Of a stretch of DNA of 64,000 nt, positions 9,901-22,250 are shown piece after piece. Under the pieces are notes generated by a model that did not search any database, was not told the DNA's origin, and was given only the letters and a program-made list of their open reading frames with translations. A program made the position numbers and the translations under genes. Each line of letters opens with the position of its first letter. The first letter of the stretch is position 1. This DNA comes from Postechiella marina (lineage in GTDB: Bacteria; Bacteroidota; Bacteroidia; Flavobacteriales; Flavobacteriaceae). Location: positions 1 to 64,000 of the forward strand of contig NZ_BAABCA010000008.1 of NCBI RefSeq assembly GCF_039538365.1, given 5' to 3'.

Positions 9901-12900
9901 GGTGTAAAAGTATTAGACGTTAGGCAATATAATAATCAAGGTTATTATTATGTTAGTTCAGGAGAGTTAGATATATCTCCTGCTCTTGGTACTCCAGGAG
10001 TAAATACCTATACGGTAACACCTAATAGAGCTGCAGGATATAGAGATCAAGATCAAACGTCTTCTGTAAGTTATAGAATGCAAGTATTAGTTAAAGGAAG
10101 TTGTGAATTAAAGGATGCTAGCGAAGGGGCACCTATTCCAACAATTACATCTACAAGTATTGTGCAGCACATGGCATATACAGAAACTCCTCTTGCTGAC
10201 CAATTACTTACTAGAACACCTTCTTCAACATTATCTTATACTAAACCAACTTTTATATTACAGCCTTTGGTTAGTACTATAGTTGTAGGTTCTAGTCCGG
10301 AGGCTAATTTCGACCTTAGGGTTGTAAATAATAGTGCCTCTGGCGGTGATGTAGGTTTTAATTGGATAAAAGTTCCATCAACTCCAAATATAACTATAGT
10401 CGGTGCCGATGATATTACAGGGGCTCCAATAGCACTTAATGTGGTAAATGTAGGTGGTGATAGTTATATTGAAATTGGTAGTTTAGCAGCTGGAGATACA
10501 AAAGATATTAGAGTAAGAGCTACTTATGATAGTTGTACAGATATTCCAGTAGATTTTAGTTTAGGATGGGATTGTGATGCTTATCCAACTAATTATGGTG
10601 ATGTTACATCTTCATGTTATGATGATACAACAGAATTAACGTTGCAGCCTTCGGAAGCTCAGATCCAACAAATTATTTCTTCGCAACCTACAGGTCCTGT
10701 TAATATGTGTGATGCTTTTGATGTTCAGTTAGAATACAATAGTGCTCAGGTGGGAACAATTGTAAATCCTATTTCTACATTAAAATTATTTAATGGAACA
10801 GGTGCAGTAGTTATCAATAGTATTTTAGTTGAATATCCTGCTGGTTCAGGAAATACAGAAGATATTTTAAGTCTAGTTACAAATTTAGATGCAGATACTT
10901 ATTCAGTTCCTATAGTGCATTCAGGAATGACTCCTGTTTATGGTGGTATACCTGGAACAGGAGCTGTAGGAGCTTCAGTTAATGATAGAAAAGTTATAGT
11001 TACATATAACTTGTCTGCCACGTGTGATTTTGTTTCAAACTCTCCTGTTTCTTTTTCTGTTTTTGGAGATAGAACTTGTGGAGAACCTAGTATTGGTAAC
11101 GGAAGTAAATCTGTTTCTAATGGTATTAAAGTTAATGGCTTAGAACCTACTTATGATGCATTGTCTGTTATTTCTTTACCAGATTTTGCAAATCCTGATG
11201 GAGGTCATATTGACGGTTGTACAGCTCAAGAAAAAATAATTGTAAATACAACAATCTCGGAGTTACCTACTGTGCCAGGAGCAACTACTGGTGATTTTGA
11301 TTTTGGTAGAGTAGAGTTACCTTTTGGAGTAACATATGTAGATGGTACATTTAATAGTACAGGAGTTAATGCAGTAACTTTATCTAGCTCAACACCAAAT
11401 CAATTAATTATTAAATATCCTTCAGGTTTGGCAGATCAAGATACTACTGAATTTGAATTTGATATTATTCCTGAAGCTGGATATTGTGAAGATGATGCAG
11501 CGGTTAGTTATATTACTTATGTAGAAGATAGTGCAGGAGTTAGTTGTGGTGGGACCTCTTGTGGGGGGAATTTAATAGCTACAGGAACTACTAGTGAGGA
11601 CTTAGATATTAAAAAAGCTGCAGTTGATATTAATTTAGATTCGGCTGTATCTAGTGTGTCTTTTTCAGATGAAGTTATTACAGCAGGATTCACTATTGAT
11701 AATACATCTGATATCGAAGTAACCGCGCCATCAACTATTGGAGCATATTTTGATACAAATAAAGATGGTATATTCGATGCAGGAGATTTATTGCTTGGAA
11801 GTCACCAAATTACATCTGCTATACCAGGCGGAACATCAATTACAGAAAGTATAGAGTTTACTGCTACTCCTGCGCAAGCTTGTAATATTTTATTAGTAAT
11901 GACAGTAGATGATAATCCATGTATTTGTTTACCAGCAAGCGTTAGTATGGGAGCTCCAAGTACATTAATTGGAGTTGGAGGAGAAGATACACCTGTTTGT
12001 GAGGCTTTTGAAGGGAGTAGTGTAACTCTAGGTTCTCCTAATAATTCAGGTTATACTTATTCATGGACGGGAGTAACTGCGAACGATGATATTTCGTACT
12101 TAGATGACGCAACAACAGCTCAACCAAACTTTGTTTACTCTGGCCCAAGTTTAACAGCAACAACTACATTTACATACCAAGTTGAAGTTACACGTATTCC
12201 GGAAGGTTGTACGTCTACAGATACAGTAGATGTAACAGTAGTTTATACAGAAGAACCATCAATAGGCTCTAGTGAATTAGATGTTTGTGATGATGAGTAT
12301 TTATCAATCACATTCGACAATGTTCTTAGTGGTGATCAAGTTATTGAAATATGGAAAAATGCAGCATTAACAACATCAGCAAATGCACCAAATACTAGTG
12401 GTAATTGGACATCAACTGAATTATTCTCAGCTGGAACAGGCAATTTATATGCTACAGTAAGGAATACAGTTACAGGTTGTAGATCTGCTGCGGTAACTAT
12501 ACCATATACAGTTACAGATTGTGCAACAGATTTAGTAACAGTAAAATCGGTATCACCTACTACAGCATCAATTGGAGATAATGTCGTGTTTACTATTACA
12601 GTTAGTAATATTGGGGCTAGTGTAGATAAAAATGTAACCTTATCAGATGTATTACCAAGTGATGTTACATTTGTAAGTGATAATAGTAGTGGAGCTTATA
12701 ATCCTGTTTCTGGTCTATGGACTATAGGAGACATAGCGAGTAGCGGTTCTGCTAGTATAGAGATAACAGCAACTATCAATTCTCAAGCAGCAGGCGGAAC
12801 TGTTACTAATACAACTTCGGCAGCTTCAGGAGATTATACAGATGATTCGTTAACTAATGGAGATGATCTAACAGCTTCGGTTACCGTAAATAATTTAGTA

Positions 12901-15900
12901 ATAGCAGCTGCAAACGATAATTATCCAGCAGTTAATGGTTTTGATGGAGACACAAACCTAGGAAATATATTAACAGGTACAGGAGACGATTCCTTAAATG
13001 GTAACCCTGTTACAACTGCAGATGTGGCGATAACATATCCAAATCCAGCAACTGTAGATGGTAATCCTATAACAGGAACTTCACCAGAAATTAATGCTTC
13101 TGGAGATGTTAGTGTGCCAGCAGGAACACCTGCAGGAACATATTCTATTCCATATACTATATGCGAAATAGGAAACTCTAATAATTGTAGTGATGCCATA
13201 GTAACAGTAATTGTTAATGCACCTGCAATAGTAGCTGTTAATGACGATTATACTTCAAATCCAGTGCTTAGTGCTGATGGAAATACGAACTTAGGTAATA
13301 TATTGGTTGGCACAGGAGATGATACGTTAAATGGAGATCCTACTGATATTAATGAAGTAGATATCAATTTAACTTCAGGAATGTTCTTTGATAATGGTTC
13401 AGGACCAGTTGCAGCAACAGGCACAATACCAGATGTAGATCCTTTAACAGGAGATGTTAGTGTGCCAGTAGGAACACCAGCAGGAACTTATACTATCAAT
13501 TACAATATTTGTGAAGAATTAAATCCTACAAATTGTAGTACTGATGCTGTTGTTACTATTTTAGTTGTAGAGCCACCAGTTGCTAATGCAGACAGTAATT
13601 CAGGGAATACAACAACTCAACCAAGTGCGCCAATAAATATTTTATCTAATGATTTATTAGGTGACGGAATAACTACCGCTACAGTATTAAATACAACAGT
13701 AGATTTAGACCCGAATACTGCAGGAGATCAAGATGTTTTAGTCGTACCAGGCGAAGGAACTTGGAATTATAATACATCTAATGGAGAACTTATTTTCACT
13801 CCAGAAACGACCTCAGGCGGATTTGGATCAAATTTCACAGATGATCCAACCCCAATCGATTATGTTTTAACGGAGACTCAAACGGGATTAACAGATACGG
13901 CAACAGTAACGGTAGATTACGTTATTGAAGCCCCAGTAGCAGAAAATGATTCGAGTTTAGGTAATGTAGCCGGAGCAGTAACCATCGATCCATTAATAGC
14001 AAATGGCGGAGGAGTAGATGCCGATTCAGACGGTACTATCGATCCTACTACGGTAAGCTTAGTAGCACCAACNNNNNNNNNNNNNNNNNNNNNNNNNNNN
14101 NNNNNNNNNNNNNNNNNNNNNNNNNNNNNNNNNNNNNNNNNNNNNNNNNNNNNNNNNNNNNNNNNNNNCAGACGGTGATGGCGATCCATTAACATTAGTA
14201 GTACCAGGCGAAGGGACATGGACTTACGATCCAACAACGGATGATTTAACGTTCACTCCAGAAACGACCTCAGGCGGATTTGGATCAAATTTCACAGACG
14301 ATCCAACGCCAATCGATTATGTTTTAACGGAGACTCAAACGGGATTAACAGATACCGCAACAGTAACGGTAGATTACGTTATTGAAGCCCCAGTAGCAGA
14401 AGATGATTCGAGTTTAGGTAATGTAGCCGGAGCAGTAACCATCGATCCATTAATAGCAAATGGCGGAGGAGTAGATGCCGATTCAGACGGTACTATCGAT
14501 CCTACTACGGTAAGTTTAGTAGCACCAACAAATGCAACAAGTATTGTAACGGATGCCAATGGCGATGTGACAAGTTTCGCAGTACCAAACGAAGGCTCAT
14601 GGAGTGTAGATGAAACTACAGGAGCGATAACATTCACACCGTTAGCAACGTTTACAAACGATCCAACCGTGATTAGTTATAATGTAGAAGATAACGATGG
14701 CAATGTATCTAACGATGCTACGGTAACGATTACATATGTTATTGTAACGACTGATGCTATTAATGATGTTAATAATACATTTGTAGATGTTGCAGTAAAT
14801 GGAAATGTAATAACGAATGATGAAGATGCTGAAGGCGATACACAAACAGTATCAAGTTATGATCCATTAAGTACATCAGGAGGTACAGTAACTATGAGTC
14901 CAAATGGAGATTATATTTACACACCACCAACTGGTTTTATAGGAACAGATACGTTTACATATACTGTATGTGATGATGGCACGCCACAAGCTTGTGATAC
15001 AGCTACAGTAACTATAGATGTGTTTGAAGATCCAAATGCAGATGTTAATGAAGTTGTAGCAAACAATGATACAGCTACAACAGAGTCAGGTAGCCCGGTA
15101 GATGTTGTTGTGTTAGCAAATGATTTAGATCCAGAAGGCGATACTTTTACGGTAACACCAGGATCTGTAAGTACACCAACTAACGGAACAGTTGTAGAGA
15201 ATGCAGATGGAACAATTACATATACACCAAATGCAGGATTTGAAGGAGAAGATGTCTTTACTTATGAAGTATGCGATAGTGGAAGTCCACAAGCTTGTGA
15301 TACAGCCACGGTAACTGTAACAGTAGATCCTGCAGATGCAGATAATGATACTTATGCAAATGATGATGCCTATAACGGGAATCCAAACGCAGATATCACA
15401 GGAAATTTATTAGATAATGATACAGATCCAGAAGGTAACACGCAAACAATAACAAGTACACCTGTTGATGATGTAGATAACGGTACGTTAGTATTAAATC
15501 CTGACGGAACATTTACTTACACACCATATCCGGGCTTTACAGGAACAGATAGTTTTGTGTACGAAGTATGTGATGATGGAACGCCAACGGTATGCGATCA
15601 AGCAACAGTTTATATTACAGTAAATCCTATTGTTAATCCAATGATTGAACTATTAAAAACTGCTAGTGTAGATGCTGGAATAGATAATCACATTAATGAA
15701 GGTGATATTATTACCTACACATTTACTGTTGAAAATACAGGGGATGTAACAGTGAGTAATATTACGGTAACTGATGTTATGTTAGGCGTAACAGACTTAC
15801 CAGTAATCTCTGGAACTTTAGATCCTACGGAAACTGGAGTTGTAACTTTTGATTACACAATAACAGCAGCAGATATTGCAGCAGGAAGAATAGAAAATAC

Positions 15901-17851
15901 AGCAACAGCAAACGGAGTAGACCCTTATGGAGACCCTGTTACTGATATTTCTGATGATCCAAATGATGCAGATACAACAGATACAGAAGGTGACGGAGAA
16001 GCAGATGGACCAACAATAACAGCATTGCCAAGTCAATTGTTAGAATTGACTAAGGATGGTGCTTATATTGATGGGGATTCAGACGGAGTTGTTGAAGTAG
16101 GAGAGATTATTACTTATACATTCACTGTTGAGAATATTGGTAACATAGACGTAACCGGTATTACAATAGACGATGCTAGAATAGGCGTTGCAGGATTAGC
16201 GATAGACCCAATAGATTTAGCTCCAGGCGAGACAGGTACAGTAACATTTGATTATTCTATCACGCAAACAGATATTGATGCAGATGCTGTTTATAATACA
16301 GCAACAGCAAATGGAACAACATCAGAAGGGCCAGTATTTGATGATTCTGAAGATCCAACACCTTTAGATCCTTCGCATACATTATACGATGCAACATGTC
16401 CAGATTGTACAGTAACACCATTAACAAGTCCTCAAATAGAGTTGTTAAAAACTGCAGATCTAGATATAGGAGATGATGGCGTTGTAAAAGCAGGAGAAAT
16501 AATTACATATACATTTACTGTTGTTAATACAGGAAATGTTACTGTAGAAGGTATAACGGTTACAGATAATATGTTAGGTGTAACAGATGCTCCAATAGTA
16601 TCTCCATTATTAATACCAGGTCAAGTAGGTGTTTACACTTTTGAATATGAAATTACTGAAGCAGATATTGCAGCAGGAAGTATAGAGAATACAGCAACAG
16701 CTAATGGTGTAGATCCATCAGGAAATCCTGTAAGTGATATTTCAGATGATCCAAATGATACGGATACTACTGATGTAGAGGGAGATGGGGAAGCAGATGG
16801 ACCAACAGTAACGTTTATACCAAGTCCAATGGCAGATATTGTAACTGTTAAAGACGATGGGTTTGATAAATATTTACCAGGAACAGATGTTGTATACACA
16901 ATTACAGTAACAAATAATGGGCCGAGTGATGCTGTTAATGTTATAGTAAGCGATCCAATGCCATCAGGAATTGTTGATGTTACATGGGTTGGCGATAATG
17001 GCGCAAGCGGAACAGGTGATTTAGACGATACAATAGCCATATTAGTAAATGGTGACACTGTAACTTACACAGTAACTTTAAGCGTGCCATTTGAGTTTAC
17101 AGGAGATTTAACAAACACAGTAACTGTAATAAGTGACACCATTGATCCAGACCCAACATGTACAAGTTGTTCTGATACTAATACTTTAGAGCCGGTAGCA
17201 GATATAGCTATTACAAAAGAAGCTAGTGTAGAATCAGCCCTTGTAAACGATGAAATAACCTTTACAATCTCGGCAGAGAATAAAGGTCCTCAAGAGGCAA
17301 CTAATATCTTAATAGAAGAGATGTTGCCTAGCGGATATGAGTACATTTCACACATAACAACATCTGGAGTTTATAATGAAGATTCAGGATTGTGGACCAT
17401 AGACGCCTTAGCGTTTAACGATGTAGAACTTTTAGAGGTAACTGTTAAAGTGCTAAATGCTACAGATTACACCAATGTAGCATCAGTATTAAGTTTAGAT
17501 CAGGTAGATTTAGATGATAGTAACAATGAAGATGAAGTAACTTTAGGTGTTGTACTATCTACAACATGTATTGAAGTATTTACATCATTTACACCTCATA
17601 ATGTAGATGGAATTAATGACTTCTTTACTATAGATTGTATTGAGAATTATCCAAAAAATACCTTAGAGATTTATAACAGATGGGGTTATTTAGTTTACTC
17701 TGCCGATGGTTATAATAATACTTGGGATGGAATTTCAAACGGACCAAGAACCATTAACGACGAAGACAAAGTACCAGCAGGAACTTATTACTATGTGTTA
17801 GATTTAGGTCAAGGTGATGAGCCAAGAGTAGGATGGATTTATATAAACTAA
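6916..17851 (+). CDS. Giant T9SS-exported adhesin with gliding-type C-terminal domain
   Basis: One gene of about 3,650 residues, broken in this scaffold by a 96-N gap at 14073-14168. The frame before the gap (from 6916) and after it (ending at 17851) differ by one base, but coding runs without a stop on both sides and the same repeat flanks the gap, so the shift is caused by the wrong gap length. A signal peptide ends at FAQ near residue 38. The first 1,850 residues are beta-rich and unrecognised, with many paired Cys. A DUF11-type repeat follows near residue 1875, then Ig/cadherin-like repeats with NDxDPEGD-type calcium motifs, three copies of a repeat starting LLKTA and ending GDGEADGPT, two more DUF11 units, and finally a CHU_C/gliding-motility C-terminal domain (about 17560-17848; FTPHNVDGINDFF, YNRWG, PAGTYYY, GWIYIN). 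Such a type B signal usually needs a PorP/SprF partner, and one follows. Confidence 0.92.
13796..14529 (+). repeat. Near-identical intragenic tandem repeat flanking the gap
   Basis: Bases 13796-14072 and 14253-14529 are the same 277-bp segment with only a handful of substitutions, at an apparent spacing of 457 bp. The true spacing must be a multiple of three. The segment encodes TPETTSGGFGSN through DPTTVSLVAPT. It is far more conserved than the other repeats in this protein, which suggests recent duplication, and it probably caused the assembly gap; more copies could be hidden. Confidence 0.9.
14073..14168. other. Assembly gap (96 N) inside the adhesin gene
   Basis: A run of N. The reading frames on either side show that the real length is not 96 but is congruent to 95 modulo 3. 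Confidence 0.97.
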
Positions 17852-17887
17852 TTAAAGCAGTTAGATAAAAAAAATAAAAGATAAAAA

Positions 17888-18817
17888 ATGGAAATACAAT
17901 ATAACATGTTAAAATGCATAGTTCTATTTAGCTTCTTCTACTTAATAGTAGGAGAGGTTGGAGCTCAACAAGATCCACATTACACACAATATATGTATAA
18001 TACAATGACGGTTAATCCTGGTTATGCAGGTACCGGAGGCGATTTTACAGTAACTGGGTTGTACCGAACGCAATGGGTTGGAATAGATGGCGCTCCAAAA
18101 ACAATGACGTTGGGTGTAGAGTCTCAATTAGGAGAACGTGTTGGTATAGGTGTTAATGTTCTTCAAGACGAGTTAGGTCCATCTAATGAAGTTTATTTCG
18201 ACGGAAACTTTTCTTATACCATTCCCGTAGGATACGAAACCAATTTATCTTTTGGTCTAAAAGGTGGTGTGAGGTTTTTAGATGTCGATTTTACTAAAGC
18301 AAGTGCACAGCAGCAAAACGACCCTAATTTAGTTAATATAGACTCAAAACTTTTACCAACTTTTGGAGGTGGACTTTATTTACACCACAATACCAAATGG
18401 TATGTAGGCTTATCGGTTCCTAATATTTTAAATACAGAACATTATGATGAGCTAGAACAAGCTGTTGTTAGTGAGCGTTTGCATTTCTTTTTAATAGGTG
18501 GTTTAATATTTAACTTAAACGATGATTTAAAGTTTAAACCTGCTTTTATGGCAAAAGCTGTTACTGGAGCGCCATTAGCCATAGATTTATCTGCTAATTT
18601 TTTACTTAAAGAAAAACTTACTCTCGGTTTGGCTTACAGATGGAGTACTTCGGTAAGTGCCTTAGCTGGTTTCCAAATCTCTCCAGAGTTATTTATTGGT
18701 TATGCTTACGATTATGCAAGAAGTCCATTAAATGAATTTACAAGCGGATCGCACGAAATTATGTTAAGATTCAACATCTTACAACCAGGAAAAATTAAAT
18801 CTCCAAGATTCTTCTAA
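17888..18817 (+). CDS. PorP/SprF family T9SS outer-membrane protein
   Basis: Starts 37 nt after the adhesin. A signal peptide ending VGAQ is followed directly by the family hallmark QDPHYTQYMYNTMTVNPGYAG, then about 280 residues of amphipathic beta strands ending in LRFNIL. PorP/SprF proteins are predicted 14-strand barrels in the outer membrane that are thought to help export or anchor T9SS cargo with a type B C-terminal domain. Pairing with the adhesin immediately upstream fits that role. The start could instead be the Met at 17906, which gives a more standard signal peptide. The function is by family; the specific partnership is inferred from position. Confidence 0.93.
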   Translation: MEIQYNMLKCIVLFSFFYLIVGEVGAQQDPHYTQYMYNTMTVNPGYAGTGGDFTVTGLYRTQWVGIDGAPKTMTLGVESQLGERVGIGVNVLQDELGPSNEVYFDGNFSYTIPVGYETNLSFGLKGGVRFLDVDFTKASAQQQNDPNLVNIDSKLLPTFGGGLYLHHNTKWYVGLSVPNILNTEHYDELEQAVVSERLHFFLIGGLIFNLNDDLKFKPAFMAKAVTGAPLAIDLSANFLLKEKLTLGLAYRWSTSVSALAGFQISPELFIGYAYDYARSPLNEFTSGSHEIMLRFNILQPGKIKSPRFF

Positions 18818-18828
18818 AAAAATATATT

Positions 18829-20826
18829 ATGAATAAAATTAAAATACTATTAGCTATATGTGTATGTTTTACTTTTTCCGGTATGTTTGGGCAAAGTAAA
18901 GTTGTGGCAGAGCGCTATTTTAAAGAATATGCTTATGTTAAATCTGCAGAATTATACAGTAACATAGTTAAAAAAGGAGATTCGTCGCAAGTAGTTTTAC
19001 AACGTTTAGCAGATTCATATTATAACAACTTTAATGTTGTAGAAGCTAATAAATGGTATACATTACTTTTTAATAAGTATAAAGTTGTTGTAGATAGTGA
19101 ATACTATTACAAATATGGTTTAACATTAAAAGCTGTTGGAGAATTAGACTCGGCAAAAGAAATGTTTGCACAATACGCCTCTTTAGAAAAAGACGATGTA
19201 AGAGCTAAATATGTAATTTCTGGTTTAATCGAAGATAAAAGTAAAGAGTTTATTTACGATAATATTACAAATTTAGCTATTAATACTAGCTATTCAGATT
19301 TTAATGGTTTTGTAAAAGATAGTTTACTTTATGTGTTTTCTACACAACCAACTTCTGGTCATGGAAAAAAAATATATAAGTGGAATAAACAACCTTTTTT
19401 AAATGTTTACACAGGAAATATTAAAGATGAAAATCAAGTAGAAGAATTAAATATCGTAAAAGGAGATGTAAATTCTAAATACCACGAAGCCACCTTAGCA
19501 ATTACTAAAGATGGTAAAACAATGTTTTTTACAAGAGATAATTACTTAAATAGAAGATTAAGAAAAGCAAAAGATAGAACGACTAACTTAAAACTTTATA
19601 GAGTAGATTTTGAAGATGGTAAATGGAAAAATGAAAAAGAATTACCCTTTAATAGTAACGAATATTCTGTAGGTCATCCTACTTTAAGTCTTGATGAAAA
19701 AGAATTGTATTTCGTTTCGGATATGCCAGGAACTATTGGAGGAACAGATATTTTTAAAGTAGCTTTAGATGTAAAAAATAACTTATACGGTGAGCCTAAA
19801 AACTTGGGTGAAGTTATTAATACGGAAGGGATGGAAATGTTCCCTTATATAAACGAAGATAATACCATGTATTTTTCGTCTAATGGACGTTTTGGTTTAG
19901 GACTTTTAGATGTTTATAAAACATCATTAAATTCTAATGATAAAGAAGAGAATAAAGTTTACAATTTAGGAGATCCTATTAATAGTAATATGGACGATTT
20001 TGCATTTACTTTAAAAGGCAAGAATAGTGGTTATTTCTCTTCAAATAGAGCAGGAGGTAAAGGAGACGACGATGTTTATAGTTTTAAGGCAGCAGAACGT
20101 GAGTTGCCATGTATTCAAAGTATAATTGGTGTAGTTACAGATAGTTATACTAAGCAAATATTACCAGAAGCAACAGTTAAGTTAATAGATAAAAATGGAA
20201 AGGTTTTAAAAGAAATGCTTAGCGATATAGATGGCAAGTATAGCTTTGTTGATGTGCCATGCGATAGCCAATACACTATTGTTGGTTCTAAGTTAGATTA
20301 TGTTTCTGATAAAGAAAACGTTATTACAGATTTAGAACGCGATAAAGAAAATAAAACGGATTTAGTTTTACAACCATTAATAGTTGGAGACGAGATTGTA
20401 ATTAATCCTATTTTCTTCGATTTTGATAAGTATATTGTTCGAGAAGATGCGCAATACGAACTAGAGAAAATAGTTACAGTTATGGGGAATCACCCAGAAA
20501 TGATTATTAAAATAGAGTCTCATACAGATAGTCGTGGTTCAAAAGAGTATAACAGGTCGTTGTCAGATAAAAGAGCGAAATTTACAAGGTTCTACTTGTA
20601 TTCTCGAGGCATTAGAAAAGAGCGTATTGTAAGTGCTATAGGTTACGGGGAAGATCAGTTGTTAAATAATTGTGATGATGCCAATACAAATAATTGTACA
20701 GAAGAAGAACATCAACGTAATCGTAGATCTAAGTTTATTATAGTAAGTGGCGCAAACGATGTTAAAGCAACCGATCCAAGTGTGGCTCCTTTACATAAAA
20801 TAGATAAGAAGCCAGGAAGGAATTAA
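18829..20826 (+). CDS. OmpA-family protein with PD40 repeats (PorE/SprE-neighbour type)
   Basis: Follows the PorP/SprF gene by 11 nt. A signal peptide ends GMFGQ. The order of domains in 665 residues is: TPR-like helices (about 25-130), PD40/WD40-like blades (TLAITKDGKTMFFTRDN, TLSLDEKELYFVSDM, YINEDNTMYFSSNGR, KNSGYFSSNRAGGKGDDDVY), a carboxypeptidase-regulatory-like Ig fold near 435-500, and a C-terminal OmpA peptidoglycan-binding domain (FFDFDKYIVREDA, ESHTDSRGSKEYNRSLSDKRA, RRSKFII). Proteins of this layout occur next to PorP/SprF genes and are thought to fix the outer-membrane complex to the cell wall. It completes a three-gene surface export operon closed by a strong terminator. Confidence 0.93.
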   Translation: MNKIKILLAICVCFTFSGMFGQSKVVAERYFKEYAYVKSAELYSNIVKKGDSSQVVLQRLADSYYNNFNVVEANKWYTLLFNKYKVVVDSEYYYKYGLTLKAVGELDSAKEMFAQYASLEKDDVRAKYVISGLIEDKSKEFIYDNITNLAINTSYSDFNGFVKDSLLYVFSTQPTSGHGKKIYKWNKQPFLNVYTGNIKDENQVEELNIVKGDVNSKYHEATLAITKDGKTMFFTRDNYLNRRLRKAKDRTTNLKLYRVDFEDGKWKNEKELPFNSNEYSVGHPTLSLDEKELYFVSDMPGTIGGTDIFKVALDVKNNLYGEPKNLGEVINTEGMEMFPYINEDNTMYFSSNGRFGLGLLDVYKTSLNSNDKEENKVYNLGDPINSNMDDFAFTLKGKNSGYFSSNRAGGKGDDDVYSFKAAERELPCIQSIIGVVTDSYTKQILPEATVKLIDKNGKVLKEMLSDIDGKYSFVDVPCDSQYTIVGSKLDYVSDKENVITDLERDKENKTDLVLQPLIVGDEIVINPIFFDFDKYIVREDAQYELEKIVTVMGNHPEMIIKIESHTDSRGSKEYNRSLSDKRAKFTRFYLYSRGIRKERIVSAIGYGEDQLLNNCDDANTNNCTEEEHQRNRRSKFIIVSGANDVKATDPSVAPLHKIDKKPGRN

Positions 20827-20852
20827 GAACTGTTAACGGTTTTTAAAAGTAA

Positions 20853-20914
20853 AAAAAGTGATATAAAGAAAAGCTAAATAATATTTTATAGTAGCTTTCT
20901 TAATATCACTTTTT
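20853..20914 (+). terminator. Long hairpin terminator of the adhesin operon
   Basis: Left arm 20853-20875 (AAAAAGTGATAT then AAAGAAAAGCT) pairs with right arm 20893-20914 (AGCTTTCTTAATATCACTTTTT) over about 21 bp with one bulge. The T-rich right end suits termination of the OmpA gene. Confidence 0.7.
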
Positions 20915-21038
20915 AAGATTAATTTAGTTTTTTTTGATTATAAGGTATTTTTTGTTTAACTTTTGCTAAGCCTTTTTATTCCCTAAGAGCATATATTTAT
21001 AGTTTGTGAACTGTTTATGATTTGTAATTTGGTAATGC

Positions 21039-22151
21039 ATGAAAGATTCTTATTCTCAAAATAATTTCTCTAATACATATGATTCGTTTGAGAAAATATT
21101 TAATAATACGTATAATGGTATAGTTATTTTATCGTTAGATGGCGATTGGATAAAAGTTAACAATAGCATATGCAATTTATTAGGTTATACAAAACATGAA
21201 TTGTATAACATGAAAATTGAAAACATAGTATTTAGAGACGATTTAGGCGTACATGCCACAAAATATAACCGTTTAATTCAAGGTAAAATAGATAGGTATA
21301 GAGTTAGGCAACGTTATTTTCATAAAGACGGATCTATTGTTTGGGTGTTAATATCTGCATCACTAATATTAAGTAAAGATGCAAAACCCAGTCAATTAAT
21401 ATGGCAATTTTCAGATATAACAAGTAGAAAATTAAATCAAGATAAATTAAAATTAATGCTTGGAGTTATAAGGGAGCAGAATGAAAGACTCATTTCATTT
21501 GCCGATATAATTACTCATAATTTAAGATCGCATTCTGGAAATTTGTCAACCATAAAAGGCTTTCTAGAAGAAGAGTTTAGTTGGTTAAGTAATAATGAAA
21601 ATTTTATTCTTTTAGCAAAAGCGATAGAGAATTTAGAAGAAACAGTTTTTCACCTAACACAGGTATCTAAAATAAAAGTTGTAGAAGAAACTAAATTACA
21701 TCTATTAAATTTATGTGCATACATTGAAAAAGCCATTTATAATGTCGCAGCAATTGCTAAAAATACCAATACCACAATAATAAATAATGTAGAAGATGAT
21801 TTACTTGTAAAGGGACTTCCAGCATATTTAGATAGTATAATTTTAAACTTTTTAACCAATGCTATAAAATATAGGTCAGAAAAAAGAGCTCCACAAATTA
21901 TATTAAATTCTAGGTTGCAAGGTAATTTTACAGTTTTAGAAATAGTAGACAATGGTTTAGGAATAGATTTAGAAAAAAATAAAGACAATCTTTTTAAAAT
22001 GTATAAAACTTTTCATGCCAATAAAGATGCCTTGGGTATAGGCTTGTTTATAACAAAAAACCATATAGAGTCTTTAGGTGGTAAAGTAGAAGTTATTAGT
22101 AAAGTAGACGGAGGAACTACGTTTTCTGTGTTCTTAAAAACAGCTATTTAA
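21039..22151 (+). CDS. PAS-domain sensor histidine kinase (copy 1)
   Basis: A 370-residue cytoplasmic kinase with no membrane segment. Residues 15-130 are a PAS domain with PAC region (FHKDGSIVWVLISASLI, FSDIT). The dimerisation/phosphotransfer box is FADIITHNLRSHSGN with the phospho-accepting His at 160. The ATPase domain shows the N box (LNFLTNAIKYRS), G1 (DNGLGID), F box (FKMYKTFH) and G2 (GIGLFITKNHIESLGG). The next gene is a clear paralogue. Neither has a receiver and no response regulator is adjacent, so the output is unknown; the nearest candidate regulator is the AraC-type protein 15 kb away, a weak link. Confidence 0.95.
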   Translation: MKDSYSQNNFSNTYDSFEKIFNNTYNGIVILSLDGDWIKVNNSICNLLGYTKHELYNMKIENIVFRDDLGVHATKYNRLIQGKIDRYRVRQRYFHKDGSIVWVLISASLILSKDAKPSQLIWQFSDITSRKLNQDKLKLMLGVIREQNERLISFADIITHNLRSHSGNLSTIKGFLEEEFSWLSNNENFILLAKAIENLEETVFHLTQVSKIKVVEETKLHLLNLCAYIEKAIYNVAAIAKNTNTTIINNVEDDLLVKGLPAYLDSIILNFLTNAIKYRSEKRAPQIILNSRLQGNFTVLEIVDNGLGIDLEKNKDNLFKMYKTFHANKDALGIGLFITKNHIESLGGKVEVISKVDGGTTFSVFLKTAI

Positions 22152-22250
22152 ATTAAAAATTGGTATTAATATATTTTATGAGAAATTGTTTTTTTAATGA
22201 TGTTGTTTGCTTTTTTATTTTTAAAAAAGGAATTATTTTTATAAAATAAA

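Noticed and set aside
12921..13199. Reverse-strand ORFs inside the adhesin gene (also at 13917, 14374 and 16633)
   Set aside because: They are antisense shadows of a long, well-supported repetitive gene and encode low-complexity peptides with no family features.
14073..14567. Apparent frameshift or two separate genes in the adhesin
   Set aside because: The frame change coincides with the N run, coding continues without a stop on both sides, and the same repeat is present on both flanks; it is a gap-length artefact, not a broken gene.
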